Source: Siphlonurus alternatus (Eukaryota; Arthropoda; Insecta; Ephemeroptera; Siphlonuridae). From it: a stretch of DNA of 64,000 bases. Made by a program: the position numbers and the translations under genes. Positions 21,464 to 35,169 of this stretch are shown in pieces (the stretch's first letter is position 1; each line of letters opens with the position of its first letter). Under the pieces are notes generated by a model. It did no database searches and was not told the origin of the DNA. It saw only the letters and a program-made list of their open reading frames with translations. Location: positions 24,100,816 to 24,164,815 of the forward strand of contig OX463779.1 in NCBI GenBank assembly GCA_949825025.1, given 5' to 3'.

Positions 21464-21682
21464 CCTGCATGTTCTCACCTAATCTCATCTATAGTGCTAA
21501 AGTACAAGAATGGTGTGACGTCAGAGGCGTCACGAGAGGCGGCAATCTCAAAATAATGCAACTTAATTAATTAATTAAAATTAGTTATAGGTCACAAAAA
21601 AATCTGAAACAATTCACAACGTCATATTTTTACCCCTTCTTTCGATTAAGCCAATAAAATTTTTCGTTTCTAATTGCTCATT

Positions 21683-24252
21683 ATTATATTATATACTGTA
21701 TAACTGTATATCTATCCATTATAAACACTATACCTGAGTTTTTAGGTTAAAGCTTTCTGGTGGTATATACTCAAATAATATTTCACCAACAGTGCATTTT
21801 AGGTTAAACGCAAGTTAACATTAAATTATATGGGAAAAATCCGAAAAATAAACTTTGTCTTACATTAAAAATAACAGTTATGTAAATTTTAAAATTGTTA
21901 AAAAAATAAAAAAAAAATAATATGATTATAAAATATGTCTTTTCTTAATGCACAAGCATTAAAAAATGCCACCCAAATTGAAAGAATATGTGTAAAATTT
22001 CCAAATCTTTTCAAAACAAACAATATTCAAATCAATCAAACAACAAATAAACATATTTTTTCAACTTCCTTCAGTCACCTGTCATATTTTATACTGTTAT
22101 TTCCTACCCATTATTCATCCTCGAGTTTTTGCGATAGTTATAATTATGCCATGACATTCAGGCGTCTTATTTAGTGAGCTTTCATCATTGGCTAGCCGGA
22201 CGTGATAGAGCGGCGAGAATCAACCCGTGAGAAAATATTTTTGGGGCCAATTTACAAAAATATTATAACTGGTAAAAACGATTTTCATAAAATATAAATA
22301 CTATATATTATAAATCGCTAAACATATATTTGACCTTTGAACGCTTTTTTAAGATTGAACTCATTATTATTATTTTTTAACAGAGCAGCTTTTCTAATTT
22401 TTTAATCTAATTTAAACCTCTAAGTAGTGTGAAATCATAATTACATACAGGATCATCAAGCTAAAAACCAAATTTTGCAGCATTTTTCGTTTCATTAAAT
22501 GATTCGTTTCGCATCAATGAACTGAATATTTCATTTAATTTAAAAAAAAAAAGCTGAATAGGATCTAAGTTATACTTAATTTAATTTGTTTATACTTTAT
22601 ATTGGTACTTTTTTAAATACCATGCTGTATATAATAATCAACTTCTAACAAAGTCCAATGTGTGATTAAATATATAGATTTATCTATATAATAATAATTA
22701 GAACATTAATATTTACTAGTAAAAGATTTTAATATGATTTTTATCTGCAAACTAATTAAAAGCTATCTATCTTACTAAACTAGATTTCAACAACATGAAT
22801 AAAATTAAGCTTAAGAGAAAAAAATTATCAGTTTTTTATATAATACAGTATATAAAGTTTTAATTATCAAACAAGAATTAAAAAAAAAAGTTGATCGAGT
22901 TATTTATATATATAGCGAGTATCAAATACCTTAAAACATTTTATCAGTAACACTTTATCAGCTGACCAGAGAAATCCTTCGGTTATTTTTTAATTCGATC
23001 TCTTATATATTATATAGCTGACTGCTCTGTATAAAGTTTGACTCAAAGTTAGGAGGACCAGTTTTTGCCCAGACGTTACGAGAGAGTTGAGCTGCTGCTG
23101 CCTGGATACTTAGGCCTATAATGAGAGCTGGCCGCGGGCCCATGGCCGCAGATACGCGAACTGATAACGCGGTAGGTCCCAGTCAGTTCGCGGTCCTGCC
23201 AGCGATACCAACTCTGATAACTCTGTGGTACGGTGTTGGCTGGGTCACTCGATCCTCCGAGTACCTTCCATCACTCATCGTGTTTGTCCGCTTCATTAAA
23301 TTCAAACTACATGGTGTAAGTAAGGAAATTACTCAAACAACACGGAAATCATGATTTATAAAGCAAGAAAAAAAAAACAGTATTTTTTTTTCTCTAAATT
23401 TTACTTTTGCAAGGCATCACGCAAGAAAAATGAACTTTTATAGTTATTAAAATAAGATTCAAAATATATAATATATTTTTTAGTGTGTATATTTTATGTG
23501 TATGAGTGACGCTAGTTAATTTCATCAAATTGTTGGTCTTGTGTTGTAGCTGCAAGCCTCGGGGTACTGCTTGGGCTTAGCACATACTATTGCAATGCGG
23601 CTTGGTTTCTACACTCAAATCTCTTCTATATACATAGTCATCGCTTTAGGCACCAAATGAGCACCACTAGTCCCAGACTAAAAGCTTGAGACGTGCACCA
23701 AGTTAACACCACAAGGTCTATACGAAAAATAAAGTAAATAGATTCAATGAAGCTGGATTATAAGCGACACCGTCAGAAAATTGAATTGATATTGGGAAGA
23801 AATTGTTTGCTACCAAAGCAATATTCTAAAAACATAAAATTTGAGTTAGTATATACGTGTTAAAGATCTTCGTGGGTGAGCTAAAATTGAACGTTGTGAT
23901 ATTTTGCTCGCGTGACACTAATAGGTAGAGTGACAGTATCAGTGACATTATCTCTATCATATATCACTTTGTTTTCTAGTATCAATGTCACGGCCAGGAT
24001 ATAGAAATTAATACTTTGACTAAACCATCGGGGGTCAAAGGGAAATCAAATGATAATTTCTGCAATGTGGTTAATCATGTGAAATTAGAAATTGTATAGT
24101 ATTTAAACATTTATACAAACATACACATTGTTTTATTCCATGATGTGAATGTTATAGATCGAAGTCTGATAAATCTTAAAAGAATAACTACTTCATTGGT
24201 TCCTTTTTGTTTGTTAAATTTAATATCTGTAAGATTAAGATAGGCAAAACCG
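21683..24252. other. AT-rich stretch with one possible promoter patch
   Basis: No exon identified. At 23028-23170 a TATAAAG box precedes a GC-richer stretch with an ATG frame (23121) and a GTAGGT donor-like site about 50 bp later, which could be a first exon. The evidence is thin. Confidence 0.2.
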
Positions 24253-24259
24253 ATATATA

Positions 24260-24352
<93 letters not shown>

Positions 24353-24361
24353 TTATATATA
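24253..24361. repeat. (TA)n microsatellite
   Basis: About 109 bp of nearly pure TA with three TTT interruptions. The minus-strand ORF over it reads Tyr-Ile repeats and is not a gene. Confidence 0.95.
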
Positions 24362-27300
24362 TACTTGCTTGCCTTAAATGTATTGAACAATTTAGTTGCA
24401 TAAAATAAATAAATAAAATAGCGACTCTTTCATTTCGTATCGATTCTTTCACGCTAAAGTCTGTGGTTTGCATACAGCCGGTCCACGAGCACTCAAAACT
24501 GCTGGCCAACAGGTAATTGCAGGGAGAAAGTATTGCTCGTCGCCGCCACTGCTACTACCGCGGTCATTAGCTGGTGTTAGCCACAAGTCCGACAAAAAGT
24601 GATAGCTCTCGTCCGCTTTGTAATGTTGCGCTTTTTAAACTCCCTTTCCTTACTAATGACGAGGTTGGAGAACACTAATGCTCACATTGTATATATTGAT
24701 AGCGTGCAACGGAACAATTCAGACTGCTAAACATCATTGCGCATACTTAATTATATTAAAATTATCAGTCGTATGTAGGTATATATAAATTTATGAAATA
24801 ATTTTCCTTAAGGCATATAAATTTATTAATGTTGAAATTTGACGTTGCTGCTATGTGATTATGCGTATTAGCTAATAAAAACTCTCACAATTAATATTTT
24901 CACACTTTCCTTATATTTTTTATAATAGAATTGAAGTGAGAAAGAAAGATAATATAAAGTTAATGTATTTACGCATTGATATTATAACAAAAACAGCTAT
25001 TATAAAAAATGTATTAATGAATATAAAATGAGATGTATTATATGATTAAATATTACCATCATATTTTATATATTATAGGCACTAATCTAATCGGCAATCT
25101 TAAATACTTCTTGAAGTGTTAGACGATGTAATGCATTATAATAATTATGCAGTTTGGTTATTTTCCACGCATTTTACTGTGAGTGAGGTTGCAAAGGCGG
25201 AGTGGAGGATTGATTAATCACGGCGGCGCGCGCGTTCTCACGTGCACAGATGCAAAGGAGGTGGCGGGAGGTATAGCTTGCTTGCTGTTTCTTAGCTTTA
25301 CTTGCATGATGCGCTACCGTTCTACATTTACCTCTTTTAAATCACCAGGCGACGCCGCAGCGTAAACATATATTAGAAGCTACTGTGCCACATCACCTTA
25401 TACCAGTACCAGTATAATATATATGAAGGTATATATATATTGGCTTGGCAAAGCAAGCGATTAAATACCACTTCTCTTTGAGTGAGCTTCAATTAAGCCG
25501 CCACCAAACGATCGAGAAGAACGGACTGATACGAGAGGAGATAGCAAATCGAGGAGAAGATCGCGGAGAAATTTTGCGCTCATAACTCGTGTTGCCGAAG
25601 CTATGAACCACGCCCACTGAGTAATCTGTTTACTGTTGGCAAGCAAGCCCATAGAATAATAATAATAATGTGGTTAGTTAGAAAGAGGTCATAGTGATCA
25701 CAACTGATCAAATCCAATCAGGGTCCTATACATGAATATACCTAACAATTAAAAAAACATTTAACTGTTTGATTTAAAAGATTTCGCCGCGCGCCGCCAC
25801 CACACGGCTGCCGACTAATAATATAAGTAGTGGTAACATCTGCAACAACTACTAGTTTCTTAAGTTTTAAATATATATATAATATTACTTTGAAAATAAT
25901 ATTTCTTATACTTCAAGCAAAAATAATTATATATAAAAAAATATATATAATGTAACATCAGATTATTGTTAATACTGGCTGTAACTTTAACACCAATGAA
26001 TCATCACTATATCATCAGTATATACAGGTGTAATAATTTTCAATTCAAACGTAGTCAGAATTACGAATTAACTAAATGACGTAAAGTATATTATACAACA
26101 TATATGTACTGTACATAAGTGTATTCACCCTCTCTCAACAAGTATAATTGCATAAAACCAGCGTAAAATCAAGTTGTTTATGATATAAAAGTTCACTTTG
26201 CATTAGCAATTAATTAAACAGCTTTACACCCTATCATAAATTAATTGCATCATAACAAGCAAGAACTACAAAATAAGAGGCGAAATTTAATCTCATTACA
26301 TGATAATTTTGCTTAAATTTAGGGCTGTTTGAGCTAGAAATATCGAGATGAAATAACAGATTTTATGTCCCTTCTAAATTTACAATTTGCGTCTCACCGT
26401 CAGTTTACAATTTTTTATTTACTAAATCTACGTAAAACCACAAGAACACTTATAATTATAATGACGTCACTCGGTGGGCATGCGAGCACCAGTATAGTGT
26501 GGGAAGCTATGTATAGGTGAGGAGGCGCGAACAACAAGTGGCCGACACAGTAATTAAGAACAGAGTTACAGCAGCAGTGGCTGGCAAGACAAGAGATTAG
26601 TTTGCATTAAAGGTACAGACCTGGCTGCACCGCATGTTGTCACTATATGAACGAACAGCTCACTCTTAATAAACCTGCTGCCGTGGCACAAGCCAAGAAG
26701 CAGCTTGAGGCTACAATAAATCCTAATATAATATGAAACCAACAAAGCCTAACCTTATGACGTTTTATAATAATATCACAACATTTTTCACACACACAAG
26801 AATTTTTAAAGTAATTACAATTTATTTCAGGGCGAGTCGTTAGAGTAAAACCTCGTTACAATAACACCATTTTTTTCATACATGTTGTTTTTTAATACTT
26901 AAAGAAGTTAGGTAGCTGCCTGAAGCAGGTTGCAATCAACGCCGCTGTATGGTTGGGCGGCATGGTGAGAATAATTATCACCCTGAGCCGCGAGCATTAA
27001 CGCAAGCCCAATAATGTTTTTACAACTCAGCAGCACCATCGAGCGGTCTCTTTTTTGCTTATATAGTATTCAACTTAACATCAAAATTGTTTTGAAATGA
27101 CTCTCCTTCATAGCATATTATAAATTTATATAATAATAATGCATTGAAAACAGCAAAGAATTCACGATCTCCTTCAAGCTAAAATCTCACCAATTATTTA
27201 GTAATTAATTTGAAGTTGGCCCGCGTGACTTTACAAAGGCAGCTGGTGAAAAACAAACGTTAAAAATTTAGATATATACAACCAAAAAATTGCTTCAGGG

Positions 27301-28769
27301 TTTTTATTTATTATTATAATATTATTATGCTGCTTCTGATGATGCCAATGTAAACTCAACTAGGGCAAAAACTAACTGAAGTGAAGCACCACCATGCTTT
27401 TGTTTGGGAAAGCCACGAATAGAAAAAGTGATTTATGACTCTGTCATGATACACTTTTAAATATAGAAGCATCCTCATAGCTATTGTATAATAATATACC
27501 TTAGAATCAATATAAAAAAATATAATATAATGCAAACAGAGCAGTAGAAGTTATAATAATAACAAATAACGAAGAAAGGTTTCTCGTTTTTAATGAGCTA
27601 TAACAGGATGCCAAAAATGATATACTTGAATTGCATTTGAAAATGTTGTGCATGCCGGTCTTATATAAAAGACGGTAGAGTTTACACAATTTAATTGCAT
27701 GACATTGATCAGACTATATAATATATATTTTTTTAATATCCTAATATCGTCTCGAAGTGACTGGAGTTTTAGCCTGTGACAACCATTTTATATATATAGG
27801 GCTGGATATTGACAAAGAATATTTAACTCGGAGAGTTCTTTGATATTGCATAGCCTAACACGGCAGAACAACCTCTACATAATTTTGGACCACGATTTTA
27901 AGCTAAATTCACATGGAGTATTTAAATTTTAGAATTTTCTCGCATTTAACATTAATATTATGAAATAAAGCTCTTTATCATAGGTCAGGTACTTTACTAT
28001 ATTCTAACATTATTCATGATTTATAGGGGTTTCAGGAAAAATCAAATTTGCTTCACAAAGAGCTTCCGAAACGTGTGACTCCATATATTTGTTCCCCATG
28101 TAAATCCAGCTTAAATCTCCACGTGTCCAAGTACAACAGCTCATTACAGCAGCAGTTCTTACCTGTCTTGCAGTGGGCAGTCGTAAACGTCAACTAAGTT
28201 GGAAAATGTCTTTCCGTACAAAGATTTAAACTCGATACAGAGTAAAAGATCGTAATCCAAATAAAGGTACAGATGGGATATAAGTTATCGGCGGTATCAG
28301 AAATGAAAAAGAGAAACCAGTGCATATGAACTCAATATGGATAAAGAATTTATAATAAAAAAAATATTCTGTACTACTTCTCTATTAAATTTTTATATGC
28401 TATATATAAACTACTTTTCATCATACTTTATTAGTTTAATAATTCTTATATACTGTCAATTGAACTTTTTATATTTATTATGAATAGTAATATATTGAAG
28501 CTTTGTATTCCATGTGCAATATAATTATGTTTATAATACAAGGTTCTATTATAAATACACCGTGTTACACATATATGGTGTGTACAAAACAATTTAAAAG
28601 CTATACTTACGTTAATTAAAGTATAATAATTAAATAATCAATTATTTGAATACATAAACTATTGATAATGATTACAAATGTCAGATTATTGTACAAGATG
28701 TAATATTTCGTTTAATTTATAAGGCAATTAATTCATTAGTAACCCCAAGATAGTATTTAATGGGCCATA
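24362..28769. other. Gene-poor stretch with small GC-rich patches
   Basis: Patches at about 24470-24640, 25180-25350, 25480-25640 and 26450-26700 have mixed composition, including a TGACGTCA at about 26463. None gives an ORF with a recognisable domain or a phase-1 sushi exon. Confidence 0.3.
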
Positions 28770-28977
28770 TCAAGCTTTCTCGTCGGAGGGGTCCAGCTTT
28801 AAAACTGGTAGGATCTGGGAGATATACGAGCGCGGATGTCGGGCGCGGTCCAGGATCAACACACGGCCGCCGTATTTCATCACACTCAGCGGGATCAAAA
28901 GAGCGTCCTCTGAGTCACCGTGGGGGTCATGCAAGATCATGCAGCCAGGGATCAACATGGCCTTACAGCAGTGGGAG
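28770..28977 (-). CDS. Possible terminal exon of an unrecognised gene
   Basis: Seen: on the minus strand an acceptor (ataatttag) precedes 28977. The frame reads SHCCKAMLIPGCMILHDPHG, then DSEDALLIPLSVMKYGG, RVLILDRARHPRSYI and LDPSDEKA, stopping at TGA 28770-28772: about 68 residues, GC-rich against an AT-rich background. The composition is ordered and protein-like (balanced charge, GGRVLILD strand-like motif). I do not recognise the family. A second acceptor (ctgtaag) would start it at 28961 before the ATG. It is on the same strand as the sushi gene, 9.9 kb upstream of that gene's first identified exon. It could be the 3' end of the neighbouring gene, which would limit where the sushi gene's 5' exons can be. 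Confidence 0.4.
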
Positions 28978-30150
28978 CTAAATTATAATAAAAATCCATT
29001 ATTAATAGCATCAAATTACAAAAATTTAAATGAAATCAAAATGATTATCAAATTTCTAAATTTTGAAATAATCATCAATCTTAAGGTTTTAAAAGAAAAT
29101 TAGATCAAAATATCATATTTCATTATAAAATTAAATAAATATTAAATATCGAGTTTTCTATATTTTAATAGTGCATTCAATTTTTTATAAATTCTACAAT
29201 TTTTTATATCTATACTGTCACTATTGTGAAATTACATTTAATAGAAAATATATATTATATAACGGAAGGCAGCCACTGTATATATATACACATGCTTACG
29301 TCAATTATAGAAATAACATGCAGGCTTGAAAAACGTTTTTTACTTGGCCACGTCTCATTCAATCAATCCACACGAGCTCACTTGGACACTTCTCACTGAA
29401 ATTGCCAAAATATCTTAGAGTAAGATCATTATATTTTTAACACAAGACAGCTTATTTCCAAGACATGCCATCAACTTAGAATATTACATTATCTTCATCA
29501 GCTAGTTTCTTCTCTCAAATAAAAAAAAAAATACATATATATATCTTACTTTGTCATTTAAAAATATTAGGAACATATTTTTTTATGCTTTTTAATTTCC
29601 ATACTAGAGAAAAAATTATACTTTTAGTATAAAGATCTTTTTCTCTTCATTTTAATAATGTCTTATGTTATTACTTTTTTATATTTTAAAAAGTTTTAAA
29701 AAACCGCCATATATTTCTATATTTTATCATGATAGCTAGCTAGTTAACTCATCTACCCACCACCGTGCGTATATATATAGAAACAAGTATATTTAGGTTT
29801 GTAAGCGCGCCACTTGAGGAGGCAATTTCGTTCACACAAATGAGTTTAGTGTCTTAACATGAGAAAAATGTTATACTGCATCAGACGTGCTTTACACGCG
29901 AGCCACAGAAAGAAAAGACTTCCCGCGTCGCAGGGAATTGTCCATAGCTAGCGGGAGGCCATGCGCATGTTCGCCGTTCGGAGCCTCAGGTTCTATCCGT
30001 CATTGTACCCCGTGGGCACCAATCACCTGAGAGACTTCGTGTCCTTGCCAGCTCTCACAGTGAGATTGCAATCGTATGTACATGCGTTTAAATTATTAAT
30101 AATTATATATTCAATTTTGAAATTAATGAATTTTAATTGAAGTAAATCTG

Positions 30151-30151
<1 letters not shown>

Positions 30152-30239
<88 letters not shown>
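30152..30239. repeat. (TA)n microsatellite
   Basis: 88 bp of uninterrupted TA. Confidence 0.97.
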
Positions 30240-30242
<3 letters not shown>

Positions 30243-32202
30243 TGAAGCCTATTTTATTTTTATTGATAAATAAATGTATCAGAATGAATTATTAATGTAA
30301 AAGCACTTTCGTGCATTGATTAAAAAAAATAATTAAAAAAAAAGGGCAAAGCATATAAAAATAAATTTATTTCCAACAATAATATAAATCCTATAAGGTT
30401 TGATTATATAGAAAGATCTGCATGGTAGACATACATTGTATGAACCAACAGTAAGACCACACTAGTGCATGCAAAATGTAGTTAACATATATATACTGTA
30501 TAAATTTTAGTACACATGTCTTGTCACGTCTTTATACACATATAGTTACAAGTAAATTTTTACGACTTGATTGGTAGTTTAGAAAAAAAAAATAACGTAA
30601 GCATACGTCAAACTTTACATGAGAATTGAACAGGTAAATAAGATAAACTAGGTATAATTTGATGTTGTGAGAATAACATATAATAACATCGCACCAGAGA
30701 AAGAGCCGACAATATAGTATTGAACAAAAGATATTAACTTTTGCTTATAGACTGCATGCACCAACACCACCACCACCGTGGAGTTTATAATTGAGCCGTC
30801 GAGAGTGGTATAGTGCGATTGATGGACGATCTTGGTCTGGGAATTACTGCCGAGAATATTCATGACTATGACTCCTCCCCGTGACCTGAAGACCTTACTG
30901 GGGTCACGGCGGGTGCTGAGGGTCGCATCAGAGTCACGGGTGCGTGCGTGCCTGCCAGCGTGCGCCCAACGCGCGCCACTGCCGCCGCCAACAGCACTCG
31001 CAGCATCACGTCATGCACGACTGAGCCTTCTCTTTAGCTGCATATTATATAGCTGAGCAATAGTAGAAAATGAAACACACACAAAATAGTATGCAATAAT
31101 TAATGAGCAAATATAAAATATATATATTTATTACACATCATAATTACAATGACACGAGTTAAAAAAAAATATGTATATAGTGTATATACTGTATATAATA
31201 TATCCACTGTTTCAAAACGATTTCCTCACAAATTAGATGAAAAATAAAAAAGTTAAAATTGCTTATTCAAATTAGAGTTTTTTATTAAAAATTATGTGAA
31301 ATTAAAAATATATTTAAATTTAAATCACGTAATTTTTTTTATCAAAATCCACAATATATATATAATTTAAAAAGTAATTAAAAGGTTAGAAAATTAATAA
31401 TCATATTATTAAAAAAAAATATTAAATTAAAATAATTTAATTAATATGACTTATTAAATATAAATAGATTAAATTTTTAATTAAAATAGGAATGTTGTAA
31501 TTTCTTAACAAAGGTTTTATTCCATAATAGATTGTAAAGAAGATGTAAACGTTAAAAAACTTGAAATTACAAAAGCCGACGTGAAACTCAGCAGTAGCAG
31601 CATCTGATTTGCATGCGAGTGAGAAGAGATCTTGCTTGCTAACTCAATCACTGCAGAAGACGTGCCAGTGTAATCTTGAAGCTGCCGCCGCCGCAATATA
31701 CGCATGCATGCACACAATCTGAGTGCGCTTGCATCACTTCTGTGTTGTACCTGCTAAGAAGCAGATTTACCTTAGCCAGTGACTCACACATTCATTCAGT
31801 GACCTCGACTTGTGATAATTATGCATGCATTTTAATGCAGTTTTTAAACAACTATTGAAATTATAAAGAGTGTAAAATATATTCAATAAAATATATATAC
31901 AATTATGTTTTAAATATATATTATAATATAATAATAGTGTATAATTATTATATTAAATCGTTAATGTAAATTAAAATGTTATAAGTACCATGATACTGTA
32001 TTAACCTATTAAGTACGTAATAGTTACTGTGTTGGTTTAATTAAAAATGTTATATAAATTACATGGCAGCTACATTCTTTATTTTATTTTAAGACGTTTC
32101 AGCGTTAAGATATATAATAATGAAGCGAGTTTTATAGGTTGACTTAAAATACTTAATTGTAATGTTTATACGTGGATAAAGTTCAAGAATATATTAATTC
32201 TT

Positions 32203-32205
<3 letters not shown>

Positions 32206-32259
<54 letters not shown>
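32206..32259. repeat. (TA)n microsatellite
   Basis: About 27 TA units. Confidence 0.97.
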
Positions 32260-32262
<3 letters not shown>

Positions 32263-32972
32263 GGATGCATGATTTTTTTTAAGTTACTATGCGACATGCA
32301 TGCCATGATAAAATGTAATCTATGTTAAATAAATGCTATGACAAATATATAATAATATAATTAAGTAATATGCAATACTTTAATTAATACTCCCAGTAGT
32401 ATATTATATATACTGTAGTGTCTTTTGACGTTCAACAACATAAATTTTTACTTCCTTACTTCTAGGAATTTGCAATCAAGGGATAATAAAAAATTAATTT
32501 GATATACCAATTTCACATTTTTTTTGTGAACAACTATGATAATAAACAAAGTAAACATCTCTTGCAAAAATTACCACAGAACCTGTCAGACCCATCCATT
32601 TCATATGAAAGTTTTTATTATTATTTTGATATCTATGTCAAAAGTTTTACATATTATAAATTCTAACGTGAGAAACAATTAATGAGCTTCGCTCCGCAGT
32701 TTATGACGAAGGAATATTGCTGGTATGTTTCTTTCTGTTGACATTCTCTTATAGCGCGGGGGGTAAGCTAGAGCGCTAACTAAATTTTATGGTTCTCAAA
32801 GCTGTATAGTCTTAGGATAGATAGTAGTAATAATAATAACGGCTGGCCACACCGTGGTTTTGTGTGGCCTGAGGCTGGCTGCAGCGAGCAATGTTCCGGG
32901 CTTGTGACCTCACTTTGACCCCGCGGTATACCTGCTGCGCTATCAATTATAATGACGCCGCGACGCCAAGCT

Positions 32973-32973
<1 letters not shown>

Positions 32974-33006
<33 letters not shown>
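32974..33006. repeat. (TAA)n microsatellite
   Basis: About 11 uninterrupted units. Confidence 0.95.
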
Positions 33007-34201
33007 GTAGACGTCACAGTATTGCAGAGCTTGATGCATTATACAGCAGTTTTAGATTAAAACGTAGAAATATGTTAATTTTAATAATCCTAACATTAAT
33101 TTAGTCTTGGTTCAATATAATATTATAATATAAAAAAAATACTATAATATGAAGATGTTATTATTATGATAATAACAACCAATCAATATACTTTAATAAC
33201 AAAGTAATAATAAGAGTTCAATATTGTACATAAATATTAACAATTACAATTTATTAAATAACGGTATATAATTTTGCAGAAGGTAAGATTGTTGGTTTGC
33301 CTTGTACAGTATATACGACAAGTCTATAGATTAACATTCACTAGGTTAGCTCCAGGGCACACTACAAAATGCGTATGTGTGTTCACTGTATAGACCCATG
33401 GCGCACGGTTGTTATAGCCTCCTTCACTTATATACCATATTTAACTTTCAAAATATTCTTCAATGTAACCATTAAGTGTCATAATATATAATAATTGTAA
33501 ATTACATATATTCGGTTAATACACTCCAAAAGTTGAAAATAATTTTCTTACATGCATTGAAATCTCCCATAAGAATTACATAGATGTAAAAAAAGTTGCA
33601 TACATACTAGGCGTTAATGTGTTTTTGACGTATGCGAGACTAGCAGTTAACCAGAAGTAATTCAAAATAATAATTACATGATTCTGTCAATCTCAACAAG
33701 TATCGAGTAGCTTTCAGCTAATCAGATCTGGTGGCGGCATGGTCCAGCATCAGATCTCCTCGTGTTACAGCTTCCTCATTGCTAAGAACGTGTCTCTCTC
33801 CCATCAAGTTACCGCTGAATTCCTTAACACACCTAACAACAGCTCAGAAATTGCGTAACCTCCTGATAGGTCAACTGAAATAACTGGATTAATTTTTAAC
33901 ACTTCAGGTACTTATTATGTGTGATTATAAATAGATTAATACGTTATAAGACAGGCTGAGTGAATGAATGCTACTTTTATAGTATATTTAATAATAATAG
34001 TGGGGTCCTCGTGTGTAAATCATAATATTGTATAAATGATTTGATTTATAATATGTAAAATTATTTTGTTTTTAAATACAGTGTCTAAATTTGCGTTGAG
34101 CTTAGAAAGCTTAAATTATATACATAATGTGAAATTAGTAAATATATAGGTCTGTTTGTAAATGCAGAAACGATTCATATATAAGTTGAAAATGAAATTA
34201 A

Positions 34202-34284
34202 GTACTTTTCTTAACATAAATGTTAACATCACAGAGGTATAATAAAGGCTATTGATGTTAACATTAATGTTAAGGAAAGTGTAC
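34202..34284. repeat. 30-bp-arm hairpin (miRNA-like or mini-MITE)
   Basis: Arms 34202-34231 (GTACTTTTCTTAACATAAAT then GTTAACATCA) and 34253-34284 are complementary with about three mismatches or bulges around a 21-nt loop. The size and imperfect pairing fit a miRNA precursor, but a relic of a short inverted-repeat element is equally possible. It lies 65 bp left of the hAT-like element. Confidence 0.45.
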
Positions 34285-34348
34285 AGGGAACATAAGAAAA
34301 CTGTAATTATTGAATCTCATTTGATTACAGTGTATTTTGTGTACAAAC

Positions 34349-35169
34349 CAGTGGCGTAGCCAGGATTTGCCCAAGGGGGGGGGGGTTCTTCAGGACAAAC
34401 ATTGAGAAGAGCCCACTGGGGGGTTTGGGGGGCGAAGCCCCCCAATAGCCCGCCGCAGGCACGATTTTTTTAAGGACACGCCCCTTTTTTAGGGTAAAAT
34501 AATGGAAAAATACTATTATATTAGAGGGTAAAATATATGGCCTGATGCAATTTTTTTAACATTTTATATTTTTTTCACCCCATTTTCAATTTCTTTTGAA
34601 TACGTGCGTATAATAAATAAAGCTTTGAGTAAATCATTTTAAATAAATCAAGTAATTCATGTATAACCACTTTATATTATTTTTATAGAATCAGTGTACG
34701 TGTCATTTAATTGAATTTGATTTTTAAAATTTATTTAATAATCCAAGTTCACATCATTAAGATATTGTGAAAAATAAAAAAAATAAAAAAGGGAATTGCT
34801 TCTCTTATTTTTGTTAAATTTTGTCTGCACCGGGCGCGTGGAGCAACCAATTAAATGAAAGTGCGGCACACGTGAGAGCGTTATATTTATACAATAGTAG
34901 TTATATGCACATGCAGTTTGTAAGGGAAATAAAACATTTATTTATGAGTCGCACTTTTTCCTGTTAAAATTAGAAACTAACTTATAATTTGTTTATTTTA
35001 AAGAAAAGACTACTTGATACCCCTAAATTTCAATTTTTTATTTAACTTTTTTTTTTTTCAAATTTCTATAATTTTTCCTTTTTTCTTCTTATATCCAGTC
35101 ACTACTCGATCTTCATGGGGGGGGGGGGTTTAAACCCCGAACCCCCCCCCCCCCCCCCCGTGGCGTATG
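34349..35169. mobile_element. hAT-like non-autonomous element with perfect 8-bp TSD
   Basis: GTACAAAC occurs exactly at 34341-34348 and 35170-35177. The element begins CAGTGGCGTAGCCAGG followed by a G-tract, a start seen in many hAT elements (CAGTGGCGTAGC), and ends with a ~19-nt C-tract and GTGGCGTATG. The 8-bp duplication with CA...TG ends supports hAT. The two termini are not good inverted repeats beyond CA and the shared GTGGCGTA/TACGCCAC core, so the right end may have been rearranged. It holds a GGGGGGCGAAGCCCCCC hairpin near 34430. No transposase ORF. Confidence 0.75.

Larger units (their letters stand above)
19202..21682. mobile_element. Large palindromic element (~1.7 kb without its insert)
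   Basis: The left arm (19202-~20000) begins AATGAGCAATTAG. The right arm ends with the complement at 21671-21682. The arms match through AATCGAAAGAAGGGGTAAAAA, a TGACGTCAC-containing segment, a CGTGGCGCCAGCC segment, tRNA-like modules, and an inner GTGTGGCACAGTGGCG (19984-19999 against 20119-20134), leaving a ~120-bp spacer. The right arm is interrupted by a separate 786-bp insertion (20678-21463). Arm identity looks about 95% in the outer parts and lower near the centre. No transposase ORF is seen and no clear target duplication was found. It may be a foldback/MITE-like non-autonomous DNA element or an inverted duplication. It shares end sequence with the palindrome at 51146-51594. Confidence 0.8.
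28978..34201. other. AT-rich stretch, no convincing gene
   Basis: Contains (TA)n at 30152-30239 and 32206-32259, (TAA)n at 32974-33006, and GC-richer patches at 29930-30010, 30870-31030 and 32840-32960. The 30870-31030 patch is open on the plus strand but has no recognisable motif. Confidence 0.3.

Noticed and set aside
24111..24509. 132-residue minus-strand ORF
   Set aside because: About a third is Tyr-Ile repeat from the (TA)n tract, and the rest is AT-rich low-complexity sequence.
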